Source: Thalassococcus halodurans | GTDB taxonomy: Bacteria > Pseudomonadota > Alphaproteobacteria > Rhodobacterales > Rhodobacteraceae | DNA: 64,000 nucleotides | Assembly: GCF_900108225.1 (NCBI RefSeq) | Contig: NZ_FNUZ01000003.1 | Coordinates: forward strand, 310,001 to 374,000 | Direction: 5' to 3' | Shown here: piece by piece, positions 8,749 through 17,223 of the stretch | Layout of the letters: each line of letters starts with the position of its first letter | Position numbering within the stretch: the first letter of the stretch is position 1 | The notes under the pieces: generated by a model | The model's input: the letters and a program-made list of their open reading frames with translations, nothing else | Told to the model about the DNA's origin: nothing | The model's database searches: none | Translations under genes and position numbers: made by a program

Positions 8749-9996
8749 TCATTCCGCCCCCACTTCATCCAACACGGCACGCACCTGCGCCTCGACTGTG
8801 GTTCTGTCCCAGTCGCGCGGGTCCACCATGTCGGAATGGATTTCGACGACGCGGACATCCGACGCCTTCAGCGCCTCGCGGGCAAAGTATGATCCGTATC
8901 CCGAAAAGCGGTCGTGTTCCGGCACCAGCATCACAGCCACATCGATCCGCCAGCGACGCGCCTCTTTCACCAGCCATTCGTTGACCCACGGCGGTTGGTG
9001 AAGCTGTTCGTTCATCGCCGACACCCGCGCCGCCAGCGCGCGCAACGTATCGCCGTGATCCGCGCGGATGTAGCCATCGGCGGCAAAGGGCAGGTACATC
9101 GACCACGCGAAAACGGCGCCATGGCTTTCCTCGAACGCGCGGTAGAAAGACGTGTCGAACCAAAGACCCGCGCCGATCCACATCATCCGGATGCGTTCAT
9201 CAGGACAGACGACATTCCCCGCACCAATCCGATCTTCGACCTCGGCCTTGAATGCGCGAACGTGGTCCAGCGCCCAATCCGATCCGCGATGCCATTGCGG
9301 GATCATGACGTTGGGCATCTGTTCCGCGATTCCCACTGGGCATTTGTCAGAACGTGCGATCAGGTCGGCCACGTCATCCAGCAGGCGTTCCTGTTCGTCG
9401 ATCCGCGCCATGTAGGTGGCAAAACCTTCAGGATCAAAGTCACGGCCAGTCAGCCGTTCCAGTGACGCGATCAACGGCTTCATTTCGGCCACCATCAGAT
9501 CAAGCCGCGCGCTGCCGTAAAGCCCTTCCCAATCGCTGCGGGCCTGAACCCACCAGTCCGGCGCGGGGTCTGGCGTAGCCGGAGCCGAAAGAAGATGAAG
9601 TTCGGCCCCCGAAAGCTCAGCCCATCTTTGGAAAATGCGCGGGTGTTCATCGGAACTGGACCGCGCGCACAGAATGGATGGCGCAGGCAGACCGCCCCAT
9701 GGCTGGGCTTCAAAATCGCCGACCAACTGCGCGATCAGCGGAAGGCTGGAGTATCGAGGCAGGTGAGGATGAAACCCCATGTCTTCCATCTGGTCGAAGT
9801 AATGGGGGGCAAGCTGTTTGGCCGAAATGACCGCCGACCACCATTGGTTGGTGACCATCGGAACATCCATAAAATGGAACAACTCGTGCGGTGTATCCGC
9901 GTTGACAAAGGCATAGGGCTTGCCCTCTGTGATCTGGCCCCGAAGCCCCTTCAGCCAATCGCGTTGATAGGCGGTCGCCGTTTGTGCTCCGGTCAT
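8749..9996 (-). CDS. 2-hydroxyacyl-CoA dehydratase-like subunit, larger
   Basis: 415 residues from the ATG at 9996, which overlaps the upstream stop as ATGA; an in-frame ATG at 10128 would overlap that gene by 136 bases and is less likely. The overall pattern (PHELFHFMDVPMV near the N-terminus, SILCARSSSDEHPR, NVVCPDERIRMMWIGAGLWF, and a closing VRVVEIHSDMVDP) matches the HgdB/FldB/HadB family. That family removes water from 2-hydroxyacyl-CoA using a [4Fe-4S] cluster. Cysteines seen are Cys110, Cys219 and Cys264. The C-terminal position where family members carry a cluster ligand (an F-x-C-D-P-like stretch) reads EHDRFSGYGS here. The cluster may therefore be absent or differently bound. It is coupled to the second subunit gene. 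Confidence 0.75.
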   Translation of the reverse strand: MTGAQTATAYQRDWLKGLRGQITEGKPYAFVNADTPHELFHFMDVPMVTNQWWSAVISAKQLAPHYFDQMEDMGFHPHLPRYSSLPLIAQLVGDFEAQPWGGLPAPSILCARSSSDEHPRIFQRWAELSGAELHLLSAPATPDPAPDWWVQARSDWEGLYGSARLDLMVAEMKPLIASLERLTGRDFDPEGFATYMARIDEQERLLDDVADLIARSDKCPVGIAEQMPNVMIPQWHRGSDWALDHVRAFKAEVEDRIGAGNVVCPDERIRMMWIGAGLWFDTSFYRAFEESHGAVFAWSMYLPFAADGYIRADHGDTLRALAARVSAMNEQLHQPPWVNEWLVKEARRWRIDVAVMLVPEHDRFSGYGSYFAREALKASDVRVVEIHSDMVDPRDWDRTTVEAQVRAVLDEVGAE

Positions 9997-11060
9997 GCCA
10001 GGGCCTCCGAAATCAGGGCGCTGGCGGCAGTGCACCATGCTGAATCTGGCCGGAACGGGCGAAACCCGAGGTTTACAAAACGCGCACCGCGGTCTTCGGT
10101 CGCGCGCTTTAATGCAGGTACCTCCCACCCGAATGCGTCATCGTTTTCGTCAACGCTGACGACTACCAGATCTGCATCTTCCGTCGCCTTTTGAAGCGCG
10201 CGGGTAAACCGATCAGGCGGGGCCGCGCGCATGGACAACGCGTCACCGGCTAGATCGGTCAGCATTCTTTCTGCGTTATGGATGAAGGGCGCGCTGCGAC
10301 CGTAGTCCTGTACGTCCGCGATAATCTGACCATGCGCCTCGCAAACCGCGTGAAGCACAGGCGTATCGCAAGCGGTGCCTGTCAGTGCGATTTTCGGGCC
10401 TTGGGCTGCGTGAAGCGAAAGATCGGCAAGCAAGGCATTATGGACTTCCGCCGTTAACCAACGCCCCGCGTTCCGGGCGACGAATGCCTGTTGCCCGCCG
10501 GATGGCAGTTTGCCCACGATTTTATGCCGGGCAGCCTCTGAAATGATGGCGGCGTTCAAGGCGTTGGAATCGCACCGTGCGCCCAGCGATTGCTCCAACT
10601 CCTTTACCAAGCGGACCTGTTCTGCCTGATTGAAAACTTCGGATGCGGTGCTTTTGGTGTGAAGCATGTTCCAAAGATGAAGGCTCGGCCCCTTTGTCGT
10701 CAGTTGTCCCTGCCGACGCAATTCGGACGCGTATTGATAGGCCGCAAGACCGGCAACGTCGTCACGGACAAAGATCAGAGCGGCGAAGCTGTCAAAGGCA
10801 CCCGCAGCAAATCGATGCAGAAAGCGCGCTGCGAACGGATCCAGAAAGGGTTCGGTCACTTTTGAAACAACAGATTCAATCGGTCCGTCCACCGCATCTG
10901 CCAGTGGCGGCGCTTTCACGTCGACAACCACGCCGCCCATTGCAGTGATCAAAGGCACTGGCACGCCTTCACCGAACACGCCAACCAACGGCTTGCCATT
11001 CGCAACAACGCCATCGGCGCGCTCTTCAAAGGCCTTCAATAAACTGGCGTATGACGACAA
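9993..11060 (-). CDS. 2-hydroxyacyl-CoA dehydratase-like subunit, smaller
   Basis: 355 residues, first gene of a two-gene operon. It resembles the partner subunit of HgdB/FldC-type dehydratases. LVGVFGEGVPVPLITAMGGVVVDVKAP lies in the N-terminal part and KIALTGTACDTPVLHAVCEAHGQIIADV in the central Rossmann-like part. Cysteines are few and do not form the usual three-cysteine set, so a canonical double-cubane or [4Fe-4S] site is doubtful. No activator ATPase (HgdC/FldI type) is encoded in the window. The promoter at 11098-11127 carries a MarR-type palindrome that is repeated in front of the CaiB-type gene at 11749. The substrate is unknown. Confidence 0.72.
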   Translation of the reverse strand: MSSYASLLKAFEERADGVVANGKPLVGVFGEGVPVPLITAMGGVVVDVKAPPLADAVDGPIESVVSKVTEPFLDPFAARFLHRFAAGAFDSFAALIFVRDDVAGLAAYQYASELRRQGQLTTKGPSLHLWNMLHTKSTASEVFNQAEQVRLVKELEQSLGARCDSNALNAAIISEAARHKIVGKLPSGGQQAFVARNAGRWLTAEVHNALLADLSLHAAQGPKIALTGTACDTPVLHAVCEAHGQIIADVQDYGRSAPFIHNAERMLTDLAGDALSMRAAPPDRFTRALQKATEDADLVVVSVDENDDAFGWEVPALKRATEDRGARFVNLGFRPFRPDSAWCTAASALISEALA

Positions 11061-11093
11061 CGTCCCCTCCCCGGTCGATGCCTGTTCAATTTA

Positions 11094-11127
11094 GTTCATT
11101 TTGGAAACCTTTTATTTAATCTGTCAA
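11094..11127 (-). promoter_or_regulatory. Promoter and MarR-type operator of the dehydratase-like operon
   Basis: On the minus strand a perfect -35 box TTGACA (11127-11122) is followed after 18 bases by CAAAAT (11103-11098, four of six -10 bases). A partly palindromic 15-mer covers the -10: GTTTCCAAAATGAAC on the minus strand, 11108-11094. It matches the 15-mer upstream of the CaiB-type gene (11702-11716) in 12 of 15 positions when read on the plus strand. It sits 13 bases after the -35 here and 14 there. Binding by the adjacent MarR protein is inferred. Confidence 0.6.
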
Positions 11128-11187
11128 TAGCCATGTTTGACAAAATTACGCCCTCCCCCTAGCGATGATCTATCCGGTCAGCTTGGA

Positions 11188-11655
11188 ATGCACATGGAAC
11201 GCCACAACGACACGCCTTCGGACACGACACTTGGACACCTCTCTGAGGACATCTCATTTGTGACGCGCATCCTGCGGACCAAAATTCTGGAAGCGAACGA
11301 ATCCTTCTTTGCCAAGCACAACGTGCTAGGGGGCGAGGTCGCAGTTCTGAACCTGATCGACCTAAACCCCGGATTGACCCAGAAAGAACTGGCCCACATG
11401 GTCGTTCTGCGCAAATCCGCGCTGACAAAGCTGGTAAATGAACTGGAACAGGCCGGTGTGATCGAGCGACGCAAGGAAGGGTCCGACAAGCGGCTGAATG
11501 CGCTTTATCTGACCGATGAGGGACAGACGCGACTGGCGAATATCAAGCCGGATATTGCCAAGTTGCAGGAAGAACTACTTGGCCCCCTATCCCCCGGCGA
11601 ACGTGCGATGTTGTTCGAACTTTTGTGGCGGGTCATCCAACCGCAGGAAAAGTAA
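11188..11655 (+). CDS. MarR family transcriptional regulator
   Basis: 155 residues from the ATG at 11188 (an ATG two codons later and a TTG at 11137 are alternatives). The winged-helix core reads LNPGLTQKELAHMVVLRKSALTKLVNELEQAGVIERR, followed by the wing KEGSDKRLNALYLTDEG, as in MarR proteins that respond to aromatic or CoA-linked ligands. It lies between the divergent dehydratase-like operon and the CaiB-type gene. A related palindrome overlaps both enzyme promoters, so it most likely represses both until a pathway ligand appears. No good palindrome lies over its own start. Confidence 0.88.
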   Translation: MHMERHNDTPSDTTLGHLSEDISFVTRILRTKILEANESFFAKHNVLGGEVAVLNLIDLNPGLTQKELAHMVVLRKSALTKLVNELEQAGVIERRKEGSDKRLNALYLTDEGQTRLANIKPDIAKLQEELLGPLSPGERAMLFELLWRVIQPQEK

Positions 11656-11681
11656 AACAGGCGGCATCACGTCCCTGACGC

Positions 11682-11722
11682 TTGACAGGCCTCCTAAATT
11701 TGTTTCTTTTTGAAACTAATTT
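11682..11722 (+). promoter_or_regulatory. Promoter and MarR-type operator of the CaiB-type CoA-transferase gene
   Basis: TTGACA at 11682-11687 is followed 14 bases later by a perfect inverted repeat GTTTC-N5-GAAAC (11702-11716). This extends to an 11-base arm on each side with one mismatch (11696-11722, AAATTTGTTTC and GAAACTAATTT). The repeat would cover the -10 region. Its position relative to the -35 box nearly equals that at the dehydratase-like promoter, which is strong internal evidence for one regulator. Confidence 0.6.
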
Positions 11723-11748
11723 GTAGTCACCTTAGTCAGGAGAACCCC

Positions 11749-12900
11749 ATGGCTCAGCCCCTAGAAGGCATCCGCATTGCGGATTTCAGCCACGTCATTG
11801 CGGGCCCCTTGGCGACGCAATTCCTGAACCTTCTGGGTGCCGAGGTGATCAAGGTCGAACCGCCCGCTGGCGACCCAATGCGCTATTATACCCGCGATGC
11901 CGACAGACGCGGCATGGCCGAACCCTTTGTCGGGGCAAATGCGGGCAAACGATCGGTGGTGCTGGACCTGAAAACCGACGAAGGCCGCCGCGCTGCACAG
12001 GATATCGTGGCGTCTTGCGACGTGTTTGTCGAAAACTTCCGGCCCGGCGTTGCCGAACGTCTGGGACTTGGATCAGAAAGTCTGACGCAAAAGCACCCCT
12101 CGCTGATCTATTGTTCGATCTCGGGGTTTGGGCAGGACGGCCCGATGCGCGACTTTCCCGCGATTGATCAGGTGATCCAGAGTGTGTCGGGCCTTATGCT
12201 GCTGTCCGGCCATGAAGGGGAACCGGCCGAGCGTATTGGATTTCCCATCGTCGATACCTATTCCGCGCTTCTGTCCGCGTTTGCGATCCTGTCCGCCGTG
12301 CTTCAGCGTGAACGCGACCCAAAGCGCAAGGGGCAGGTGATTGACGTGTCCATGCTGGACGCAACCATGGTGATGATGAGCGCGGTTGTGGGCCCGATGA
12401 TGCTATCCGGCCAGACACCCACGCGGGCAGGCAACCGCGGGTTTTCTGGCGCACCGACAGCTGACACGTTCCCAACAGCCGACGGAGAGATTACAATCGG
12501 TGCGGTACAGCAGGTGCAGGTCGAACGTCTTTTCCGTACGCTGGATTGCATGGACCTGTTGGCGGACGAACGCTTTGCAACACCAGACGCCCGACTCGAG
12601 AACGACATGGCGTTGCGAGAGCTTCTACTGGCCCGCTTCGCGACACGAACAGCCATTGAATGGGAAACCGACTTGGCCGCGGCGGGCGTGCCAGCAGGCA
12701 AGGTAAGGCCGCTCAAAGAGGCGATGGACATGCCACAAGTCGAATCGCGCGACCTGTTTTTGGATCTGCCAGACGGATCCAAAATCCTGAACGCGGGCTT
12801 TCGTTTTGAACACGATGGCCCGTCGTTGAATACCAATGCCCCTGACCTTGGTGCAGATACTGACAGCGTTCTTGCAGAACTGCGCCAAACTGCGCGCTGA
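11749..12900 (+). CDS. CaiB/BaiF family (class III) CoA-transferase
   Basis: 383 residues. The start ATG at 11749 has AGGAG six to ten bases upstream; an in-frame ATG at 11710 lies inside the operator and is rejected. Family signatures: LEGIRIADFSHVIAGPLATQ, KSVVLDLKT-like RSVVLDLKTDEGR, YCSISGFGQDGP, and the catalytic Asp in RIGFPIVDTYSALL. Class III enzymes move CoA between carboxylic acids through an aspartyl-CoA anhydride. With the two dehydratase-like subunits it resembles the FldA-FldBC (phenyllactate) arrangement, but without the activator FldI. The acid used is unknown. The gene ends just before the terminator of the convergent tRNA gene. Confidence 0.88.
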   Translation: MAQPLEGIRIADFSHVIAGPLATQFLNLLGAEVIKVEPPAGDPMRYYTRDADRRGMAEPFVGANAGKRSVVLDLKTDEGRRAAQDIVASCDVFVENFRPGVAERLGLGSESLTQKHPSLIYCSISGFGQDGPMRDFPAIDQVIQSVSGLMLLSGHEGEPAERIGFPIVDTYSALLSAFAILSAVLQRERDPKRKGQVIDVSMLDATMVMMSAVVGPMMLSGQTPTRAGNRGFSGAPTADTFPTADGEITIGAVQQVQVERLFRTLDCMDLLADERFATPDARLENDMALRELLLARFATRTAIEWETDLAAAGVPAGKVRPLKEAMDMPQVESRDLFLDLPDGSKILNAGFRFEHDGPSLNTNAPDLGADTDSVLAELRQTAR

Positions 12901-12920
12901 CCAAACCATCTTTCAGTTCA

Positions 12921-12950
12921 GAAAATAAAAAAGGGCCGCGAAAGCGACCC
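12921..12950 (-). terminator. Terminator of tRNA-Pro (possibly bidirectional)
   Basis: On the minus strand GGGTCGC-TTTC-GCGGCCC is followed by TTTTTTATTTTC, a textbook intrinsic terminator nine bases after the tRNA 3' end. Read on the plus strand the same hairpin ends in TGTTTTAA and may also stop the CaiB-type transcript. Confidence 0.8.
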
Positions 12951-12958
12951 TGTTTTAA

Positions 12959-13035
12959 TGGTCGGAGTGAGAGGATTCGAACCTCCGACCCCCTGCTCCC
13001 GAAGCAGGTGCGCTACCAGGCTGCGCTACACTCCG
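12959..13035 (-). tRNA. tRNA-Pro (anticodon CGG)
   Basis: A 77-base cloverleaf on the minus strand. The acceptor stem CGGAGTG pairs with CACTCCG, followed by discriminator A and an encoded CCA. The D-arm has GCGC/GCGC around AGCCTGGTA. The anticodon arm CCTGC-TTCGGGA-GCAGG gives anticodon CGG, which reads CCG (proline). The variable loop is short and the T-arm is GGAGG-TTCGAAT-CCTCT. All stems pair with at most one G-U. Confidence 0.97.
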
Positions 13036-13047
13036 ACTGTGGCGGGC

Positions 13048-13076
13048 GGGATAGCCGAGCCGCAGGCGTTTGGCAA
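13048..13076 (-). promoter_or_regulatory. Candidate promoter of tRNA-Pro
   Basis: Minus-strand TTGCCA (13076-13071), 17-base spacer, TATCCC (13053-13048). Initiation would fall a few bases before the tRNA 5' end at 13035. Match is moderate; position is right. Confidence 0.4.
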
Positions 13077-13083
13077 GGCCTGT

Positions 13084-14043
13084 TTACGGCCTTCTTTGCC
13101 ATCCCAGCAAACGGCGCAAAACACCGATCCGCAACTGCGTGCCCGTTTCGAACCGCGACCGGCTGCGCAGAACAGGTGTATTCTCGGATGCGTTCTGCTG
13201 ACCTTCGCGAAGAACGATGTAAATGCCGCTGGCGATGATGACACCGGCGCCCAGAAGCGTGACCAAATCCGGGGTTTCGTTGAACAGAAGGGTGCCAAAG
13301 AAAATCGCCCAAAGAATCTGGGAATACTGCATCGGGGCCACGATCACGGCCTCGCCTGCGCGGTAGGCCAGAATGATCACAATAGACGCCGTGAACCCCA
13401 AAAGCGCCATGCCCAGAAGCAGCGCAAGATGTTCGACCGGCATCGGCACATAGACGAACGGCATTGCCGCGCCCATGATCACGAAGTTCGCCAGCATCGG
13501 GTACAGCACCAGAACCTCGGCCCGTTCGGCGCTGCCTACTTTGCGCACGATGATCGAGGCCAGAGCACTACCAACAGACGCCACCATCGCCGCAAGATGC
13601 CCAAGGGACAGTTCGGTCGTCCCGGGCCGCAGCACGATCAGAACACCACCCAGACCGACGATAACCGCCATCCAACGGCGCAAGCGTACCTTTTCACCCA
13701 ATATCGGGATCGACAGGATCGTGATCAGCAAGGGCGAAGCAAACAGAATGGCGTAGGTTTGCGCCAAGGGAAGCACCGTAAAGGCGTAAAAAGCCGACAG
13801 GCCAGTGACGACCACGGCGGCAGTGCGTGTCAACGTCCACCACGGATGCGCGGCGCGCAACGTGCCCGGCTGTGGATCACGGATCAACATGACGGTGGCC
13901 AGCGGAAAGCTGAACAGAACCGAAAAGAACACGATCTGGAATGGGGTGTAATTGACGCCCAGCTCTTTCACGATCACGTCGTGCGTGGCGTATAGCGCAA
14001 AAGAGAGCAGCGCTAGCAGCGCGCCTTTGGCGTTCTGTCCCAT
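13084..14043 (-). CDS. DMT superfamily transporter (EamA domains)
   Basis: 319 residues with about ten membrane helices in two EamA repeats, for example LLALLSFALYATHDVIVKEL at the start and LAYRAGEAVIVAPMQYSQILWAIFFGTLLF in the second half. These are inner-membrane exporters of metabolites or amino acids. The C-terminal tail after residue 285 is polar and arginine-rich, so it is probably cytoplasmic. It stands alone between the tRNA gene and leuB. The substrate cannot be predicted. Confidence 0.87.
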   Translation of the reverse strand: MGQNAKGALLALLSFALYATHDVIVKELGVNYTPFQIVFFSVLFSFPLATVMLIRDPQPGTLRAAHPWWTLTRTAAVVVTGLSAFYAFTVLPLAQTYAILFASPLLITILSIPILGEKVRLRRWMAVIVGLGGVLIVLRPGTTELSLGHLAAMVASVGSALASIIVRKVGSAERAEVLVLYPMLANFVIMGAAMPFVYVPMPVEHLALLLGMALLGFTASIVIILAYRAGEAVIVAPMQYSQILWAIFFGTLLFNETPDLVTLLGAGVIIASGIYIVLREGQQNASENTPVLRSRSRFETGTQLRIGVLRRLLGWQRRP

Positions 14044-14094
14044 GGTCTTGATCCGGTTATGTTAACGCTAACCCGATCATGCTTTTCAGGGAAA

Positions 14095-14128
14095 GAAAGG
14101 AATGGCAAGCGTTCGGCCCGCCATTCCT
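14095..14128 (-). terminator. leuB terminator
   Basis: Inverted repeat AGGAATGGC (14098-14106) and GCCATTCCT (14120-14128), nine perfect pairs. On the minus strand it is followed by TTTCTTTCCC, 20 bases after the leuB stop. Confidence 0.65.
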
Positions 14129-14148
14129 GTGAAATTTCGCGTTTGCGT

Positions 14149-15252
14149 TTACAGCGACGCGTCCAGTGCGGCGACGATCGCGTCACCCATGGCGGATGTG
14201 GAAACCGGATCACGGCCCTCTTCGCCCAGCAGGTCCGCTGTGCGGTAACCGTCGGCCAGAACCGCTTCGATTGCTTTTTCCAGACGTGTGGCTTCGTCGC
14301 CTTGGTCAAAGCTGTAGCGCAGTGCCATCGCAAAGCTGAGGATACATGCGATCGGGTTTGCTTTGCCCTGACCTGCAATGTCCGGTGCGGAACCGTGTAC
14401 CGGTTCGTACATCGCTTTCGGGCGACCGTTGGCCATCGGTGCACCCAAGGAGGCGGACGGCAACATACCCAGCGAACCTGTAAGCATCGCCGCCAGATCG
14501 GACAGCAGATCGCCGAACAGGTTGTCTGTAACGATCACGTCGAACTGTTTGGGCCAGCGTGTCAGCTGCATCGCACCTGCGTCTGCGTACATGTGGCTCA
14601 GTTCGACCTCGGGGTAGTCTGCGCCAACACGTGTGACAACTTCGCGCCACAGGATGCCGGATTCCATCACGTTCGCTTTTTCCATCGAGCACAGTTTCTT
14701 GTCGCGCTTCATGGCCAGTTCGAACGACGCGCGTGCAACGCGTTCGATTTCGGATTCTGTGTAACGCTGGGTGTTGATGCCCACGCGTTCGTTGCCTTCT
14801 TCGAAGATACCACGCGGTTCGCCAAAATAGACGCCCGACGTCAGTTCGCGAACGATCATGATGTCGAGGCCGGACACAACTTCGGTCTTCAGGGACGAGA
14901 AATCTGCCAGCGCGTCAAAGCACTGCGCGGGGCGCAGGTTGGCGAACAGGTCCATTTCCTTACGCAGGCGCAGCAGGCCGCGCTCGGGCTTCACGCTGAA
15001 GTCCAGAACGTCGTACTTGGGGCCGCCAACGGCGCCCAGCAGAACGGCGTCAACCTCTTGGGCTTTTGCCATTGTGTCGTCGTGCAGCGGTGTGCCGTGG
15101 GCGTCATATGCCGCGCCACCAACCAGATCTTCGCTTACGTCAAAAACCAGATCGCGCTTGGCACCGAACCAGTCGATGATCTTGCGAACTTCGGCCATGA
15201 CCTCGGGGCCGATACCGTCACCAGGAAGAATAAGAAGCGAAGGGTTGCTCAT
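14149..15252 (-). CDS. leuB: 3-isopropylmalate dehydrogenase
   Basis: 367 residues, the usual length. It oxidises and decarboxylates 3-isopropylmalate to 2-oxoisocaproate with NAD+, the third step of leucine synthesis, in the cytoplasm. Signatures: [16 protein letters not shown] at the N-terminus, [29 protein letters not shown], and the cofactor-side [28 protein letters not shown] with [20 protein letters not shown]. Transcribed in the same direction as leuC and leuD, which lie about 4 kb upstream, and separated from them by unrelated genes. Confidence 0.96.
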   Translation of the reverse strand: MSNPSLLILPGDGIGPEVMAEVRKIIDWFGAKRDLVFDVSEDLVGGAAYDAHGTPLHDDTMAKAQEVDAVLLGAVGGPKYDVLDFSVKPERGLLRLRKEMDLFANLRPAQCFDALADFSSLKTEVVSGLDIMIVRELTSGVYFGEPRGIFEEGNERVGINTQRYTESEIERVARASFELAMKRDKKLCSMEKANVMESGILWREVVTRVGADYPEVELSHMYADAGAMQLTRWPKQFDVIVTDNLFGDLLSDLAAMLTGSLGMLPSASLGAPMANGRPKAMYEPVHGSAPDIAGQGKANPIACILSFAMALRYSFDQGDEATRLEKAIEAVLADGYRTADLLGEEGRDPVSTSAMGDAIVAALDASL

Positions 15253-15307
15253 TGCGTGAATCCTTTGTTCATTGTCGCGTTTCGCCTAATGGTTGGACGC
15301 GGAAGGG

Positions 15308-16204
15308 TCAAGAAATCACGGCGGTCAATTCTTCTGCCAGTATGTCCCAAACCCTGCGAATACGCGGGGTGTTTCGCAGCGATTCATGCACGGCCAGCCA
15401 TAACGGTAGGGTTGGTAAGGGAATTTCCGGAAAGAGCCGCGTCACACCCGGCGTTTTGTCGGCAATCGTTGTTTGTGCAAACCCGATCCCGCACCCCGCG
15501 CGGATCAGTTCCCAATAGACAGGATGATGATCGCAGCGCGTGGCAAACCAATCGCGTTGCGCGGCGATTCCCATGTTCCGCATGCCGCGCACAATCAGAT
15601 CCGACCGGTCATAGCCGACCAAATCCATCTTCCACATGCCATCAAGAGATGCCGGCTGCCCCGTGCGCTGCAGGTAACTGTCAGAAGCATAAACACCCAA
15701 TTCCAGATCGCCCAGATGACGGGTCACGATGTCCAGTTGGCGGGGCTGGTGCATCCTGACGGCGATGTCCGCCTCTCGGTACAATAGGTTTTCGGTGCGG
15801 TCGGTCGCCACAACATCAACGCTGATTTCGGGTTCTTCATGGCGGATGCGGGCGATGATGGCGGGCAGATGATGATAGGCTGTAAACTCGCTGGCCGTGA
15901 TCCGGACAGGGCCCGATACGCTATCCGACCTGCCAATCGCTGCACGGCCCAGCGCGTGAAACCCGTCTGACATGGCCTGCGCATGGGGCAACAGGGCCTG
16001 ACCTGCTTCGGACAGTTCAAGGCCGCGGGGGCGGCGTTCAAACAGGGTCAGGTTCAGCGTGTCTTCGATCTGTCTGATTTGCCGCCCGATGGTGGGCTGG
16101 CTTGACCCAATCTCGCGCGCGGCGGCGGACAAAGACCCGGTTTCGGCCACAGCCAGAAAGCTGCGAACCAGCGCCCAGTCCAGATTAGAAATCGAATAAT
16201 CCAT
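15308..16204 (-). CDS. LysR family transcriptional regulator
   Basis: 298 residues. The N-terminal helix-turn-helix (LDWALVRSFLAVAETGSLSAAAREIGSSQPTIGRQIRQIEDTL, split here) is followed by a periplasmic-binding-like effector domain. Divergent, 95 bases apart, from the NAD(P)-binding gene at 16300. This is the classic layout in which the LysR protein controls its neighbour from the shared region. The effector is unknown. Confidence 0.9.
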   Translation of the reverse strand: MDYSISNLDWALVRSFLAVAETGSLSAAAREIGSSQPTIGRQIRQIEDTLNLTLFERRPRGLELSEAGQALLPHAQAMSDGFHALGRAAIGRSDSVSGPVRITASEFTAYHHLPAIIARIRHEEPEISVDVVATDRTENLLYREADIAVRMHQPRQLDIVTRHLGDLELGVYASDSYLQRTGQPASLDGMWKMDLVGYDRSDLIVRGMRNMGIAAQRDWFATRCDHHPVYWELIRAGCGIGFAQTTIADKTPGVTRLFPEIPLPTLPLWLAVHESLRNTPRIRRVWDILAEELTAVIS

Positions 16205-16299
16205 TCACATATGAATAAACGATATGCGAAATCTCTCAATTCCCAAATTATTTTGAACAGCGCATGGTCCAGTCATTCGTTTCAAGCAGGAGCATTTCG

Positions 16300-17223
16300 A
16301 TGGTTGGCAGCGCATTGATTTTGGGGGCGACAGGGCGATTTGGCCGCAATGTTGCCGAAGCATTCTGGAACGCAGGCTGGACGGTACGCCTGTTTGATCG
16401 CACATCCGAAGACCTGAACACTGCAGCAGCAGGCGTGGACGTGATCGTAAACGGCTGGAACCCTGCCTACCCCGATTGGGAAAAGCAGGCGATGGGCCTG
16501 ACACATCAGGTGATCGCGGCGGCAAGGCTGCATAATGCGACGGTGATTTTTCCGGGCAATGTCTATGTGTACGGCGCCGATGCACCACAGATCTTTGCCC
16601 CCGAAACCCCGCACAGGGCAACAAACCCGCTGGGCCGCATCCGGATCGATATGGAAGCCGCCTATCGTGCCGCCGATGTCCAGACAATCATTCTGCGGGC
16701 GGGCGATTTTCTGGACACAGCGGCGTCTGGCAACTGGTTCGATAAGGTCATGGCCCCGTCGCTGACCAAAGGAAAGCTGACCTACCCCGGCAACCCCGAC
16801 ATCCCGCACGCCTGGGCGTATCTGCCTGACTTCGCCATCGCGATCGAAAAGCTGGCAAGGATGCGCAGCTGGTTGCCCCGTTTCACCGACCTAAGCTTTG
16901 AAGGCTACACGTTGACGGGCAATCAAATGGCCACGTTGCTAAGCGAGGGACTTTCCCGCTCTGTCGAGATCAAACAGATGGCATGGTGGCCGGTGAAGAT
17001 GGCTGCGCCCGTTTTTCCGTTGGCCCGCCACCTGTGCGAAATGCGCTACCTCTGGGACAAGCCCCACCAGTTGGATGGAAGCGCTCTGGCATCCTTCCTT
17101 CCCGACTTGCGGCACACCGACCCTGTCGAGGCATTTCGCACGGCGGCCTTGGCGGCCAAGCCGGACCTTATGGAACGGCCACATCCACCCAAACCAAGCC
17201 ATGGTGGCCTGTCTCGGGTCTGA
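16300..17223 (+). CDS. NAD(P)-binding epimerase/reductase-like protein
   Basis: 307 residues. The ATG at 16300 has AGGAG eight bases upstream and is preferred to an in-frame ATG at 16264. The N-terminus SALILGATGRFGRNVAEAF is a Rossmann GxxGxxG motif of the atypical short-chain/epimerase type. VYVYGADAPQ lies where extended SDRs have the catalytic Tyr, but the usual YxxxK lysine is replaced. It may therefore bind a nucleotide without classical epimerase chemistry. Divergent from a LysR regulator. Its 3' end overlaps the convergent EEP gene by 56 bases. Confidence 0.78.
   Translation: MVGSALILGATGRFGRNVAEAFWNAGWTVRLFDRTSEDLNTAAAGVDVIVNGWNPAYPDWEKQAMGLTHQVIAAARLHNATVIFPGNVYVYGADAPQIFAPETPHRATNPLGRIRIDMEAAYRAADVQTIILRAGDFLDTAASGNWFDKVMAPSLTKGKLTYPGNPDIPHAWAYLPDFAIAIEKLARMRSWLPRFTDLSFEGYTLTGNQMATLLSEGLSRSVEIKQMAWWPVKMAAPVFPLARHLCEMRYLWDKPHQLDGSALASFLPDLRHTDPVEAFRTAALAAKPDLMERPHPPKPSHGGLSRV

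Noticed and set aside
14059-15759. A 566-codon open frame antisense to leuB and part of the LysR gene
   Set aside because: Spans two real genes and their gap, shows no recognisable domain.
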